DNA of 64,000 bases. Origin: [Empedobacter] haloabium. Lineage in GTDB: Bacteria > Pseudomonadota > Gammaproteobacteria > Burkholderiales > Burkholderiaceae_D. The position numbers and the translations under genes are program-made. Below, one piece after another: positions 55,541 through 64,000 of the stretch. Each line of letters starts with the position of its first letter. Positions within the stretch are counted from its first letter, which is position 1. Below the pieces are notes generated by a model, which saw only the letters and a list, made by a program, of their open reading frames with translations, searched no databases and was not told the DNA's origin. The stretch covers positions 1,550,001-1,614,000 of the forward strand of contig CP136508.1 of NCBI GenBank assembly GCA_008011715.2, written 5' to 3'.

Positions 55541-55848
55541 GGTGCGCGATTATAGCCGCGTGGCCCGGCGTAATTGCTGAGATTGCCATTAATCCGGCGT
55601 CGCATTGCTGTGAAAGCGGCAAGATTCCCGTTTTTTGAATTGCCCTGACATCAAAAGCTGGATATAATTTAAGGCTGTACAGAATTCAGTGACGCAGACA
55701 CAGCGAACGGCGGATGGATTGCCGGTTCGCGAGGCACCCGACTCAGGTGGTCTGTACTGAGTGGCCTGCATGGTCAGACAGCTGAACGCACCGGTTTGGC
55801 AAACGCTATTGTTTGCAAACGAACTTTGACAACGATTTAGGAAATTCC
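55541..55848. other. Divergent intergenic region between murJ and rpsT
   Basis: This 308-base region holds the rpsT promoter at 55640-55668, a leader of about 170 bases with several complementary blocks, and the murJ -10 candidate on the minus strand. No further gene is credible. Confidence 0.6.
55640..55668 (+). promoter_or_regulatory. Promoter of rpsT
   Basis: TTGCCC (55640-55645), 17 bases, then a perfect TATAAT (55663-55668). The leader downstream may serve in feedback control by S20, as in enteric bacteria; that is inference. Confidence 0.65.
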
Positions 55849-56115
55849 ATGGCAAATACCGCACAAGCGCGCAAACGCGCTCGTCAAGCAGTCAAGCAAA
55901 ACGCTCACAACTCGGCTCAGCGCTCGACGCTGCGCACCGCCATCAAGGCTGTCCGCAAGGCGATCCAGGCTGGCGACAAGGCTGCTGCAACCCAGGTCTT
56001 CCAGGCCTCCGTCTCGACGATCGACTCGATCGCCGACAAAAAGATCATCCACAAGAACAAGGCCGCTCGCCACAAGAGCCGTCTGGCAGCTGCCCTGAAG
56101 GCACTGTCCGCCTAA
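55849..56115 (+). CDS. rpsT: 30S ribosomal protein S20
   Basis: An 88-residue basic protein that binds 16S rRNA near the 5' and 3' minor domains. The family sequence is clear: [20 protein letters not shown], then [11 protein letters not shown] and [23 protein letters not shown] 55849 begins this pattern; an ATG 36 bases earlier is outside the family. The ribosome binding site is TTAGGAAA. A terminator follows at 56159-56190. Confidence 0.98.
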   Translation: MANTAQARKRARQAVKQNAHNSAQRSTLRTAIKAVRKAIQAGDKAAATQVFQASVSTIDSIADKKIIHKNKAARHKSRLAAALKALSA

Positions 56116-56158
56116 GTTCGCGTGCGGCGGCAATAGCCGCCATACAGGTGCTGAGAAG

Positions 56159-56190
56159 AGCCCGCCTGGCTATGCCAGAGCGGGCTTTTC
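56159..56190 (+). terminator. Terminator after rpsT
   Basis: AGCCCGC (56159-56165) pairs with GCGGGCT (56180-56186); a second stem CTGGC/GCCAG fills the loop; TTTTC follows. A further hairpin GGCGGC-AATA-GCCGCC lies at 56126-56141. Confidence 0.8.
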
Positions 56191-56548
56191 GCTTTGCTCG
56201 GCCGGCCAGCCCGCCGCCTGCAATCGCCAATCGGGGATAGCCTCTGATTGCGCGATCTGCTAAGTGGAGGCTGTCTCCGGTTTCCAGATTTTGGCACGGT
56301 CGTGCGGCAGCCGCGCGGGCCTGATCGCTGGCAACGATTGCAAAGCTGGGGCATAATACGCGCCGTCTTATGTCTTATAGAAGACTTCGATAGCCTGGGT
56401 GACGCGCCCGGCGGACCGTGTGGCTGTCAAGGCCGCACGGGGCGGAGTAAAATGAGCGGGGTGTTGGGGTGCGCCACAAGCGTAGACCGGCGGTTATTAA
56501 TTAGTCTGACAAGTCGCGATACCATTCGCGCAAACTGAGGAAAAATGC
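56191..56548. other. Intergenic region upstream of the monomeric isocitrate dehydrogenase
   Basis: About 360 bases without a credible gene. It contains a weak promoter (TGGCAA, 17 bases, CATAAT at 56352-56357) and the GTCTTATAGAAGAC element at 56365-56385 just downstream of the expected start. A ~170-base leader follows. Confidence 0.5.
56365..56385. promoter_or_regulatory. Operator-like GTCTTATAGAAGAC with an extra half-site
   Basis: GTCTTATAGAAGAC (56372-56385) is near-palindromic and is preceded immediately by another GTCTTAT (56365-56371). TA-centred GTCTTATA...AAGAC sites are common ahead of TCA-cycle genes in Burkholderiales; that link is from memory and needs a search. Overlap with the probable start site suggests repression. 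Confidence 0.4.
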
Positions 56549-58780
<2,232 letters not shown>

Positions 58781-58795
58781 GCTTGAACGCGTAAC

Positions 58796-58830
58796 AAAAA
58801 AACCGCGGCTGCGAGGCCGCGGTTTTTTTT
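58796..58830 (+). terminator. Rho-independent terminator after the monomeric IDH gene
   Basis: ACCGCGGC (58802-58809) pairs with GCCGCGGT (58816-58823); A-run before and eight T after. Confidence 0.95.
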
Positions 58831-58854
58831 CGCCTACGGGACGCCGGAAAGACC

Positions 58855-58907
58855 GGGGTCAGGCACCTATCTGAGGGTCGGAGACCCTCAGATAGGTGCC
58901 TGACCCC
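58855..58907. repeat. Perfect palindromic repeat element, copy 2 (25-bp arms, GGA loop)
   Basis: Left arm 58855-58879 starts GGGGTCAGGCACCT; right arm 58883-58907 is its exact reverse complement. The first 14 bases match copy 1 (42291) but for one base, while the inner 11 bases differ at most positions yet stay fully paired. Confidence 0.9.
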
Positions 58908-58917
58908 ATGGGTCTCA

Positions 58918-59469
58918 TCAGCCGTTAGTAGTAACCTCCACAAACTCCCCCGGCATCAAGGGATGCGAAGCCAGCGAAAACGCCCCGATACTGCTGCGCA
59001 CCAGCCGCAGGGTAGGGTAGCCGACGGCGGCCGTCATGCGCCGCACCTGCCGGTTCTTGCCCTCGGCCAGCGTGATGGCCAGCCAGCTGGTGGGCTTGTC
59101 GGCGCGCGCGCGGATCGGCGGGTTGCGCGGCCACAGCCACTCCGGTTCGGCGATGCGCACGGCGCGGCAGGGCTGCGTGACGAAATCGCCCAGGTCCAGC
59201 GGCGCCTGCAGCCGTGCCAGCGCGGCGGCGTCCGGGATGCCGTCCACCTGCACCAGGTAGGTCTTGGCCTCCTTGTGGTCGGGATGGGCGATGCGGTGCT
59301 GCAGCTTGCCGTCGTCGGTCAGGAGCATCAGGCCTTCGCTGTCCGCGTCCAGGCGGCCGGCCGGATAGATGTTGGGAATGGCCAGGTAGTCGGCCAGCGT
59401 GGCGCGGCCGTCCTGCGGCGAGAACTGGCACAGCACCTGGAACGGCTTGTTGAAAAGGATGAGTGGCAT
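58918..59469 (-). CDS. rRNA pseudouridine synthase, RluE/RsuA family
   Basis: A 183-residue enzyme making pseudouridine in rRNA, starting at ATG 59469 (MPLILFNKPFQVLCQFS). The catalytic motif GRLDADSEGLMLLT gives Asp41. KTYLVQVDG, VRIAEPEWLW and the late GKNRQVRRMTAAVGYPTLRL are typical of RluE (23S U2457), a subgroup that lacks the S4 domain. An extension to 59550 exists but is not conserved. The minus-strand gene ends beside the palindrome at 58855. Confidence 0.9.
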   Translation of the reverse strand: MPLILFNKPFQVLCQFSPQDGRATLADYLAIPNIYPAGRLDADSEGLMLLTDDGKLQHRIAHPDHKEAKTYLVQVDGIPDAAALARLQAPLDLGDFVTQPCRAVRIAEPEWLWPRNPPIRARADKPTSWLAITLAEGKNRQVRRMTAAVGYPTLRLVRSSIGAFSLASHPLMPGEFVEVTTNG

Positions 59470-59670
59470 GGAGGGCGTCAAACGGATTCGGAAAACACGG
59501 GCGCCGCGACCATGGCTGTCCGCTGCATAGTGGTGCATAATGCAAGACATGCCTGCTCAGTCTCAAGAGCATCGGCCGCGACTCGTGCTGCTGCGCGCAT
59601 TGTAATCCAGGCGCCCGCGCGGCCGGGCGCGCGGCCGAGCCGCACCAAGCCCTGACTAATGGAGAACACG

Positions 59671-60924
59671 ATGTACCAACATATCAAAGTACCCGCCGAC
59701 GGCCAGAAGATCACCGTCAACGCCGATTTCTCGCTGGTCGTGCCGGACCAGCCGATCATTCCGTTCATCGAAGGCGACGGCACGGGTATCGACATCACCC
59801 CGGTGATGATCAAGGTGGTGGACGCGGCCGTGGCCAAGGCCTACGGCGGCAAGAAGAAGATCAGCTGGATGGAAATCTACGCGGGCGAGAAGTCGACCAC
59901 CGTGTACGGCCCGGACGTGTGGCTGCCGGAGGAAACCCTGCAGGTGCTGAAGGACTACGTGGTGTCGATCAAGGGCCCGCTGACGACGCCGGTCGGCGGC
60001 GGCATCCGCTCGCTCAACGTGGCGCTGCGCCAGGAGCTCGACCTGTACGTCTGCCTGCGCCCGGTGCGCTACTTCGCCGGCGTGCCGTCGCCGGTGAAGG
60101 AACCGCACAAGACCGACATGGTGATCTTCCGCGAGAACTCGGAAGACATCTACGCCGGTATCGAATACCAGGAAGGTTCGGACAACGTCAAGAAGCTGAT
60201 CAAGTTCCTGACCGAGGAAATGGGCGTCAAGAAGATCCGCTTCCCCGAAACGTCCGGCATCGGCATCAAGCCCGTTTCGCGCGAAGGCACCGAGCGCCTG
60301 GTGCGCAAGGCGATCCAGTACGCGATCGACAACGACAAGCCATCCGTGACGATCGTCCATAAGGGCAACATCATGAAGTACACGGAAGGCGGCTTCCGTG
60401 ACTGGGCCTATGCGCTGGCGCAGAAGGAGTTCGGCGCGGAGCTGATCGACGGCGGCCCATGGTGCAAGTTCAAGAATCCGAAGACGGGCAAGGACATCGT
60501 CGTCAAGGATTCGATCGCCGACGCATTCCTGCAGCAGATCCTGCTGCGCCCGGCCGAGTACAGTGTCATCGCCACCCTGAACCTGAACGGCGACTACATC
60601 TCGGACGCGCTGGCGGCCCAGGTGGGCGGCATCGGCATCGCGCCCGGCGCCAATATGTCCGACTCGGTGGCGATGTTCGAGGCCACCCACGGCACCGCGC
60701 CGAAGTACGCCGGCAAGGACTACGTCAATCCGGGTTCGCTGATCCTGTCTGCCGAGATGATGCTGCGCCACATGGGCTGGACCGAAGCGGCCGACCTGAT
60801 CATCGCGTCGATGGAAAAAGCCATCACGTCGAAGAAGGTCACGTACGACTTCGCGCGCCTGATGGAAGGCGCGACGCAGGTGTCGTGCTCCGGCTTCGGC
60901 GACGTGATGATCGAGCAGATGTAA
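59671..60924 (+). CDS. icd: NADP-dependent isocitrate dehydrogenase, homodimeric type
   Basis: A 417-residue enzyme of the isocitrate/isopropylmalate dehydrogenase family. ATG 59671 follows GGAG (59661-59664); ATG 59659 overlaps that site and is less likely. Features: [20 protein letters not shown], the substrate loop [20 protein letters not shown] with the conserved Arg set, [12 protein letters not shown], and the NADP-binding [20 protein letters not shown]. The regulatory Ser (of the SLNVALRQ segment) is present, so AceK-type phosphorylation is conceivable. A terminator follows. Confidence 0.97.
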   Translation: MYQHIKVPADGQKITVNADFSLVVPDQPIIPFIEGDGTGIDITPVMIKVVDAAVAKAYGGKKKISWMEIYAGEKSTTVYGPDVWLPEETLQVLKDYVVSIKGPLTTPVGGGIRSLNVALRQELDLYVCLRPVRYFAGVPSPVKEPHKTDMVIFRENSEDIYAGIEYQEGSDNVKKLIKFLTEEMGVKKIRFPETSGIGIKPVSREGTERLVRKAIQYAIDNDKPSVTIVHKGNIMKYTEGGFRDWAYALAQKEFGAELIDGGPWCKFKNPKTGKDIVVKDSIADAFLQQILLRPAEYSVIATLNLNGDYISDALAAQVGGIGIAPGANMSDSVAMFEATHGTAPKYAGKDYVNPGSLILSAEMMLRHMGWTEAADLIIASMEKAITSKKVTYDFARLMEGATQVSCSGFGDVMIEQM

Positions 60925-60952
60925 TTGGAACACCGGGCCTGAGCCTCGCAAC

Positions 60953-60986
60953 AGCCCTGCGCCGTCACGGGAAGCAGGGCTTTTTT
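60953..60986 (+). terminator. Rho-independent terminator after the dimeric IDH gene
   Basis: AGCCCTGC (60953-60960) pairs with GCAGGGCT (60974-60981), followed by six T. Confidence 0.92.
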
Positions 60987-61017
60987 GTGCCCGCCGCATC
61001 TACACAGGAGAGCTGTC

Positions 61018-61713
61018 ATGAAAACCATCGGACTGATCGGCGGAATGAGCTGGGAATCGACGGTGCCGTACTACCGTCAGATCAACGAGACCGTGCGCGA
61101 ACAATTGGGCGGCCTGCACTCCGCGAAGATCGCGCTTGTCAGCGTGGACTTCCACGAGGTCGAGGCGCTGCAGCGCGCGGGCGACTGGGACGCTGCCGGC
61201 GTGCTGCTGGCGCAGGCCGCGCGCAACGTGGCCGCCGCCGGCGCCGACTTCATCGTGCTGTGCACGAACACGATGCACAAGGTCGCGGGCGCCATCGAGG
61301 CGGCCGTCGACATCCCGCTGCTGCACATCGCCGATCCCACGGCAGCGGCGATCCGCGCGGCCGGCTGCACGACGGTGGGCCTGTTGGGCACGCGCTTCAC
61401 GATGGAGCAGCCGTTCTACCGCGAACGGCTGGGCGAGCACGGGCTGGAAGTGGTCACGCCGGAGCAGGAAGACCGCGAGATCGTCCACCGCATCATCTAC
61501 GAGGAGCTGTGCCTGGGCCGCATCGAGCCGGCATCGCGCACGGCCTATCGCCGCATCATGGAAAACCTGGCCGCGCGCGGCGCCCAGGCCATCATCCTGG
61601 GTTGCACGGAGATCACCTTGCTGGTCAACGGCTACGACGCGCCGGTGCCGCTGTTCGACACGACGGCCATCCACGCCCGCCACGCCGCGCTGCACGCCAT
61701 CGGCGCCGCGTGA
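61018..61713 (+). CDS. Aspartate/glutamate racemase family protein
   Basis: A 231-residue cofactor-independent amino acid racemase. The start MKTIGLIGGMSWESTVPYYR is the YgeA/aspartate racemase signature. The two catalytic cysteines are present: Cys82 (VLCTNTMHK) and Cys196 (ILGCTEIT). YgeA-type enzymes act on several amino acids, so the substrate is open. ATG 61018 follows AGGAGAGC. It stands alone between a terminator and the palindrome at 61749. Confidence 0.92.
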   Translation: MKTIGLIGGMSWESTVPYYRQINETVREQLGGLHSAKIALVSVDFHEVEALQRAGDWDAAGVLLAQAARNVAAAGADFIVLCTNTMHKVAGAIEAAVDIPLLHIADPTAAAIRAAGCTTVGLLGTRFTMEQPFYRERLGEHGLEVVTPEQEDREIVHRIIYEELCLGRIEPASRTAYRRIMENLAARGAQAIILGCTEITLLVNGYDAPVPLFDTTAIHARHAALHAIGAA

Positions 61714-61748
61714 GGCCCCGCTCGCGGGCATCTGTCGCGTGAAGCAGC

Positions 61749-61768
61749 GGGGACAGGTGCCTGTCCCC
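61749..61768. repeat. Palindromic repeat element, copy 3 (short form)
   Basis: GGGGACAGG-TG-CCTGTCCCC with 9-base arms. The right flank TTGGGTT is the inverse of the left flank AACCCAA of the 42291 copy. It looks like the outer part of the longer copies without the inner stem. Confidence 0.85.
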
Positions 61769-61851
61769 TTGGGTTTCCAGCCGGACGGGCAGTAAGCGCA
61801 ACAACTGTTATTGTGCGATAGTCCCGCCCTTGCAAACCGCTATCGTCCACC

Positions 61852-63894
61852 ATGCCCGATTTCGTTCCGTCCGCCGTCCCTGCCGATGCGGTCTACCGTA
61901 CCTTCTTCGACCAGGCCACCCACTTCGCCGGCCTGATGACGCTCGACGGCACGATGATCGACGTCAACCGCATCTCGCTGGAGGCGGGCGGCCACCGCCG
62001 CGAGGACATCATCGGCCGCCGCTTCTGGGACTGCGCCTGGTGGCGCCGTTCGCAGGCCGTGATGGACGAGGTACGCGCCTGCACCCTGCGGGCCGCCGCC
62101 GGCGCCACGGTCCGGTGCGAGCTGCCGTATCACCGTGAAGACGAACGCACCTGCTGGACCGACATCGTGTTCGCGCCGGTCACCGACGGGGCCGGCGCGG
62201 TGCAGTACGTCGCCGCGACGGGCGCCGACATCACGGAACGGCGCCAGGTCGAGGCGCGCCTGCGCCTGCTCGACACCATCGGCGAAGCCACCCGCGTGGC
62301 GACCGATGCGCGCGCCATCATGGCCGAGGCCACGCGCCTGCTGGGCGAGCACCTGGGCGTGACGCGGGTCGCGTATGCCGACGTGGAGCCGGACAACGAC
62401 CGCTTCACGATCCGCCATGACTGGACCGTGCCGGGCGCCATCAGCACGGCCGGCGTGTACTCGCTTGATTTGTTCGGCTCGCGCGCCACGTCCAATCTGC
62501 GCGTGGGCCGCACCCTGCTGATCAACGACGTCGACCGCGAACTGGCGCCGGGCGACGGCGATGGCATGTTCAACGCCATCGGCATCAAGGCCATCATCTG
62601 CTGCCCGCTGGTCAAGGGCGGCGCGCTGGTGGCGATGATGGCGGTGCACCAGCAGCAGCCGCGCAACTGGACGACGGACGAAATCGCGCTGGTGGAGGCC
62701 GTGGTCGAGCGCTGCTGGGCGCACATCGAGCGGGTCCGTTCGACCGAGGCGCTGCGACAGGCGGACCGCCACAAATCCGAATTCCTTGCCACGCTGGCGC
62801 ACGAACTGCGCAACCCGCTGGCGCCGATCAGCAACGGTCTCGAACTGCTGCGCCTGGGCGCCGAGCGCGGCGCCGACATGCGCCACGTGCGCGACATGAT
62901 GACGCGACAGGTGAACCATATGGTCCACCTGGTCAACGACCTGCTGGACATCGCGCGCGTCTCCAGCGGCAAGATCGTGCTGCGGCGCCAGGTGGCGGAC
63001 CTGAAGGACGTGATCGCGTCCGCCGTCGAGACCAATCTGCCGGCCTTGCAGGCACCGGGCCACCTGCTGACGGTGGACCTGCCGGACCAACCGCTGCTGG
63101 TCGACGTGGACGTGGTGCGCATGAGCCAGGTGCTGGGCAACCTGCTGTCGAACGCGGCCAAGTACACGCCGGCTGGCGGGCGCATCGCCGTGGCGGCGCG
63201 CCGCGACGGCAGCAACGTCGTCATCACCGTCAGCGACAACGGCATCGGCATCGCATCCGCGGCGCTCGAAGCCGTATTCGAGATGTTCACCCAGGTGGGG
63301 CGCAGCATCGAACGCTCGAAGGGCGGTCTGGGCATCGGCCTGTCGCTGGTGCGGCGCCTGATGACGCTGCATGGCGGCAGCGCCAGCGCGGCCAGCGCCG
63401 GCGAAGGGCGCGGCAGCACGTTCACGCTGCGCCTGCCGGTCGCCGGCCAGCCCGCGCAGGCCCTTCCTGTCGGGGCGGCCGCAGAGAGCGACGCGGCACC
63501 GGCCGGTGGCACGGCCGGCGCCCCGCTGCGCGTGCTGATCGCGGACGACAATGTCGATGCGGCCAACACCCTCGATGCGCTGCTGCGCCTGGCCGGCCAC
63601 GACACGCGCGTCGCGCACGACGGGGCGGCGGCGCTGGCACTGGCCGAGAGCTTCCGGCCCCAGCTGGCCTTCCTCGACCTGGGCATGCCGCGGCTGGACG
63701 GCTACGAGACCGCGCGTCGGCTGCGCGAGCTGCCGCATATGGCGGATTTGGCACTGGTAGCCTTGACAGGGTGGGGCGCCGCCGAGGACCGGGCGCGGGC
63801 CCGTGCCGCCGGCTTCGACCGGCACCTGCTGAAGCCGGCCGCGCCGGAAGAAGTCGCCGCCGCGCTGGCGCTGGCGCGGGTGGCGCGGGGATAG
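61852..63894 (+). CDS. Hybrid sensor histidine kinase with PAS, GAF and receiver domains
   Basis: A 680-residue soluble hybrid kinase. Order: PAS domain (about 15-130, ending GADITERRQ), GAF domain (about 140-290), HisKA (KSEFLATLAHELRNPLAPI, His317), HATPase (NLLSNAAKYTP, DNGIGIASA, GGLGIGLSLVRRLM) and a C-terminal receiver (RVLIADDNVDAANTLDALL; phosphoacceptor Asp in FLDLGMPRLDGYE; Lys in LLKPAAPEE). No membrane segment is seen, so the signal is cytoplasmic. The output domain is absent, so it must pass phosphate on or act by its receiver. It is likely unrelated to the eps genes. Confidence 0.93.
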   Translation: MPDFVPSAVPADAVYRTFFDQATHFAGLMTLDGTMIDVNRISLEAGGHRREDIIGRRFWDCAWWRRSQAVMDEVRACTLRAAAGATVRCELPYHREDERTCWTDIVFAPVTDGAGAVQYVAATGADITERRQVEARLRLLDTIGEATRVATDARAIMAEATRLLGEHLGVTRVAYADVEPDNDRFTIRHDWTVPGAISTAGVYSLDLFGSRATSNLRVGRTLLINDVDRELAPGDGDGMFNAIGIKAIICCPLVKGGALVAMMAVHQQQPRNWTTDEIALVEAVVERCWAHIERVRSTEALRQADRHKSEFLATLAHELRNPLAPISNGLELLRLGAERGADMRHVRDMMTRQVNHMVHLVNDLLDIARVSSGKIVLRRQVADLKDVIASAVETNLPALQAPGHLLTVDLPDQPLLVDVDVVRMSQVLGNLLSNAAKYTPAGGRIAVAARRDGSNVVITVSDNGIGIASAALEAVFEMFTQVGRSIERSKGGLGIGLSLVRRLMTLHGGSASAASAGEGRGSTFTLRLPVAGQPAQALPVGAAAESDAAPAGGTAGAPLRVLIADDNVDAANTLDALLRLAGHDTRVAHDGAAALALAESFRPQLAFLDLGMPRLDGYETARRLRELPHMADLALVALTGWGAAEDRARARAAGFDRHLLKPAAPEEVAAALALARVARG

Positions 63895-63902
63895 TACGGA
63901 CG

Positions 63903-63927
63903 AAAAAAAACCCCGCGCGGCGGGGTT
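63903..63927 (-). terminator. Bidirectional terminator between the hybrid kinase and the cold-shock gene
   Basis: AACCCCGC (63909-63916) pairs with GCGGGGTT (63920-63927). The run of eight A at 63903-63910 becomes the T-tail for the minus-strand cold-shock gene; TTCTTT serves the plus strand weakly. Confidence 0.9.
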
Positions 63928-63949
63928 CTTTCACGTCTGGGGGAGCAGA

Positions 63950-64000
63950 TCAGCTCGCCTGGATGTTGGAAGCTTGCTTGCCTTTAGGGCCTTGCGTGAC
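63950..64000 (-). CDS. C-terminal end of a CspA-family cold-shock protein (5' end outside the window)
   Basis: The minus strand reads VTQGPKGKQASNIQAS then stop (TGA, rc of 63950-63952). That is the usual end of small beta-barrel cold-shock proteins, single-stranded RNA/DNA chaperones. Only the last 16 residues are in the window, so the paralogue cannot be named. Confidence 0.85.
   Translation of the reverse strand, partial: VTQGPKGKQASNIQAS

Noticed and set aside
56292..56305. Possible sigma-54 promoter TGGCACG before the monomeric IDH gene
   Set aside because: The -12 GC is again one base too close and the TTGC element is absent.

Overview
The window looks like a high-GC betaproteobacterial chromosome, most likely from the Oxalobacteraceae (Massilia/Duganella/Pseudoduganella type). 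The reasons are a Methylobacillus-type eps operon built around an exosortase of the XrtB class, an EpsA-type LuxR regulator, several FxDxF-style PEP-CTERM proteins, side-by-side monomeric and dimeric isocitrate dehydrogenases, and betaproteobacterial-looking housekeeping genes (murJ, rpsT, uup). Taxonomy is inferred from gene content only.

Layout. 1-2.4 kb: the end of an SGNH-hydrolase-like gene, tRNA-Arg(CCU) on the minus strand, and the ABC-F ATPase uup. 2.6-15.9 kb: the main exopolysaccharide/exosortase operon (CPBP protease, epsL, the initiating sugar transferase epsB, epsD, epsE, epsF, epsG, xrtB, epsI, wzx flippase, wzy polymerase, a family-2 glycosyltransferase). 16.6-35.2 kb: accessory polysaccharide genes: two heparinase II/III-type lyases, a DUF1800/DUF1501 pair, four GT4-type glycosyltransferases (two on the minus strand), and a sugar-nucleotide module (algD-type GDP-mannose dehydrogenase, galE, a nucleotidyltransferase, algA/manC). 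35.4-42.2 kb: four PEP-CTERM proteins, a TIGR03790 protein and an ExeM-like extracellular nuclease. 42.5-53.2 kb: the regulator epsA and a compact type II secretion-like operon with type IV pilus-style assembly proteins (gspG, F, E, PilM/N/O/P-like, gspD, three more pseudopilins). 53.4 kb: a fifth PEP-CTERM protein. 54-64 kb: mostly housekeeping genes (murJ, rpsT, two icd genes, rluE-type pseudouridine synthase, racemase), a hybrid histidine kinase, and the end of a cold-shock gene.

How it may work together. EpsB primes undecaprenyl phosphate. The glycosyltransferases extend the repeat unit using GDP-mannose, GDP-mannuronate, UDP-glucose and UDP-galactose supplied by the 29-35 kb module. Wzx and Wzy flip and polymerise it, EpsE/F/G control chain length and export, and EpsL is the outer-membrane component. 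XrtB and EpsI process PEP-CTERM proteins that probably become matrix or surface components, and the lyases can trim a uronate-containing polymer. The type II-like system may export the nuclease or other matrix enzymes. Most intergenic gaps hold terminators, palindromes or promoter-like signals, listed below. I found no CRISPR array, insertion sequence or prophage.

Points that most deserve a second look: an epsD reading frame that runs 332 bases into epsE unless one base slips at an A6 tract; an EpsG whose ATP-binding motifs are degenerate and which carries an MshEN-like N-terminal domain; a GTTGC-N10-GCAAC motif shared by the secretion operon and a PEP-CTERM gene; perfect 25-bp-arm palindromes with a conserved outer part and a diverged inner part; and an algD/algA pair inside a Wzx/Wzy locus without alginate synthase genes.
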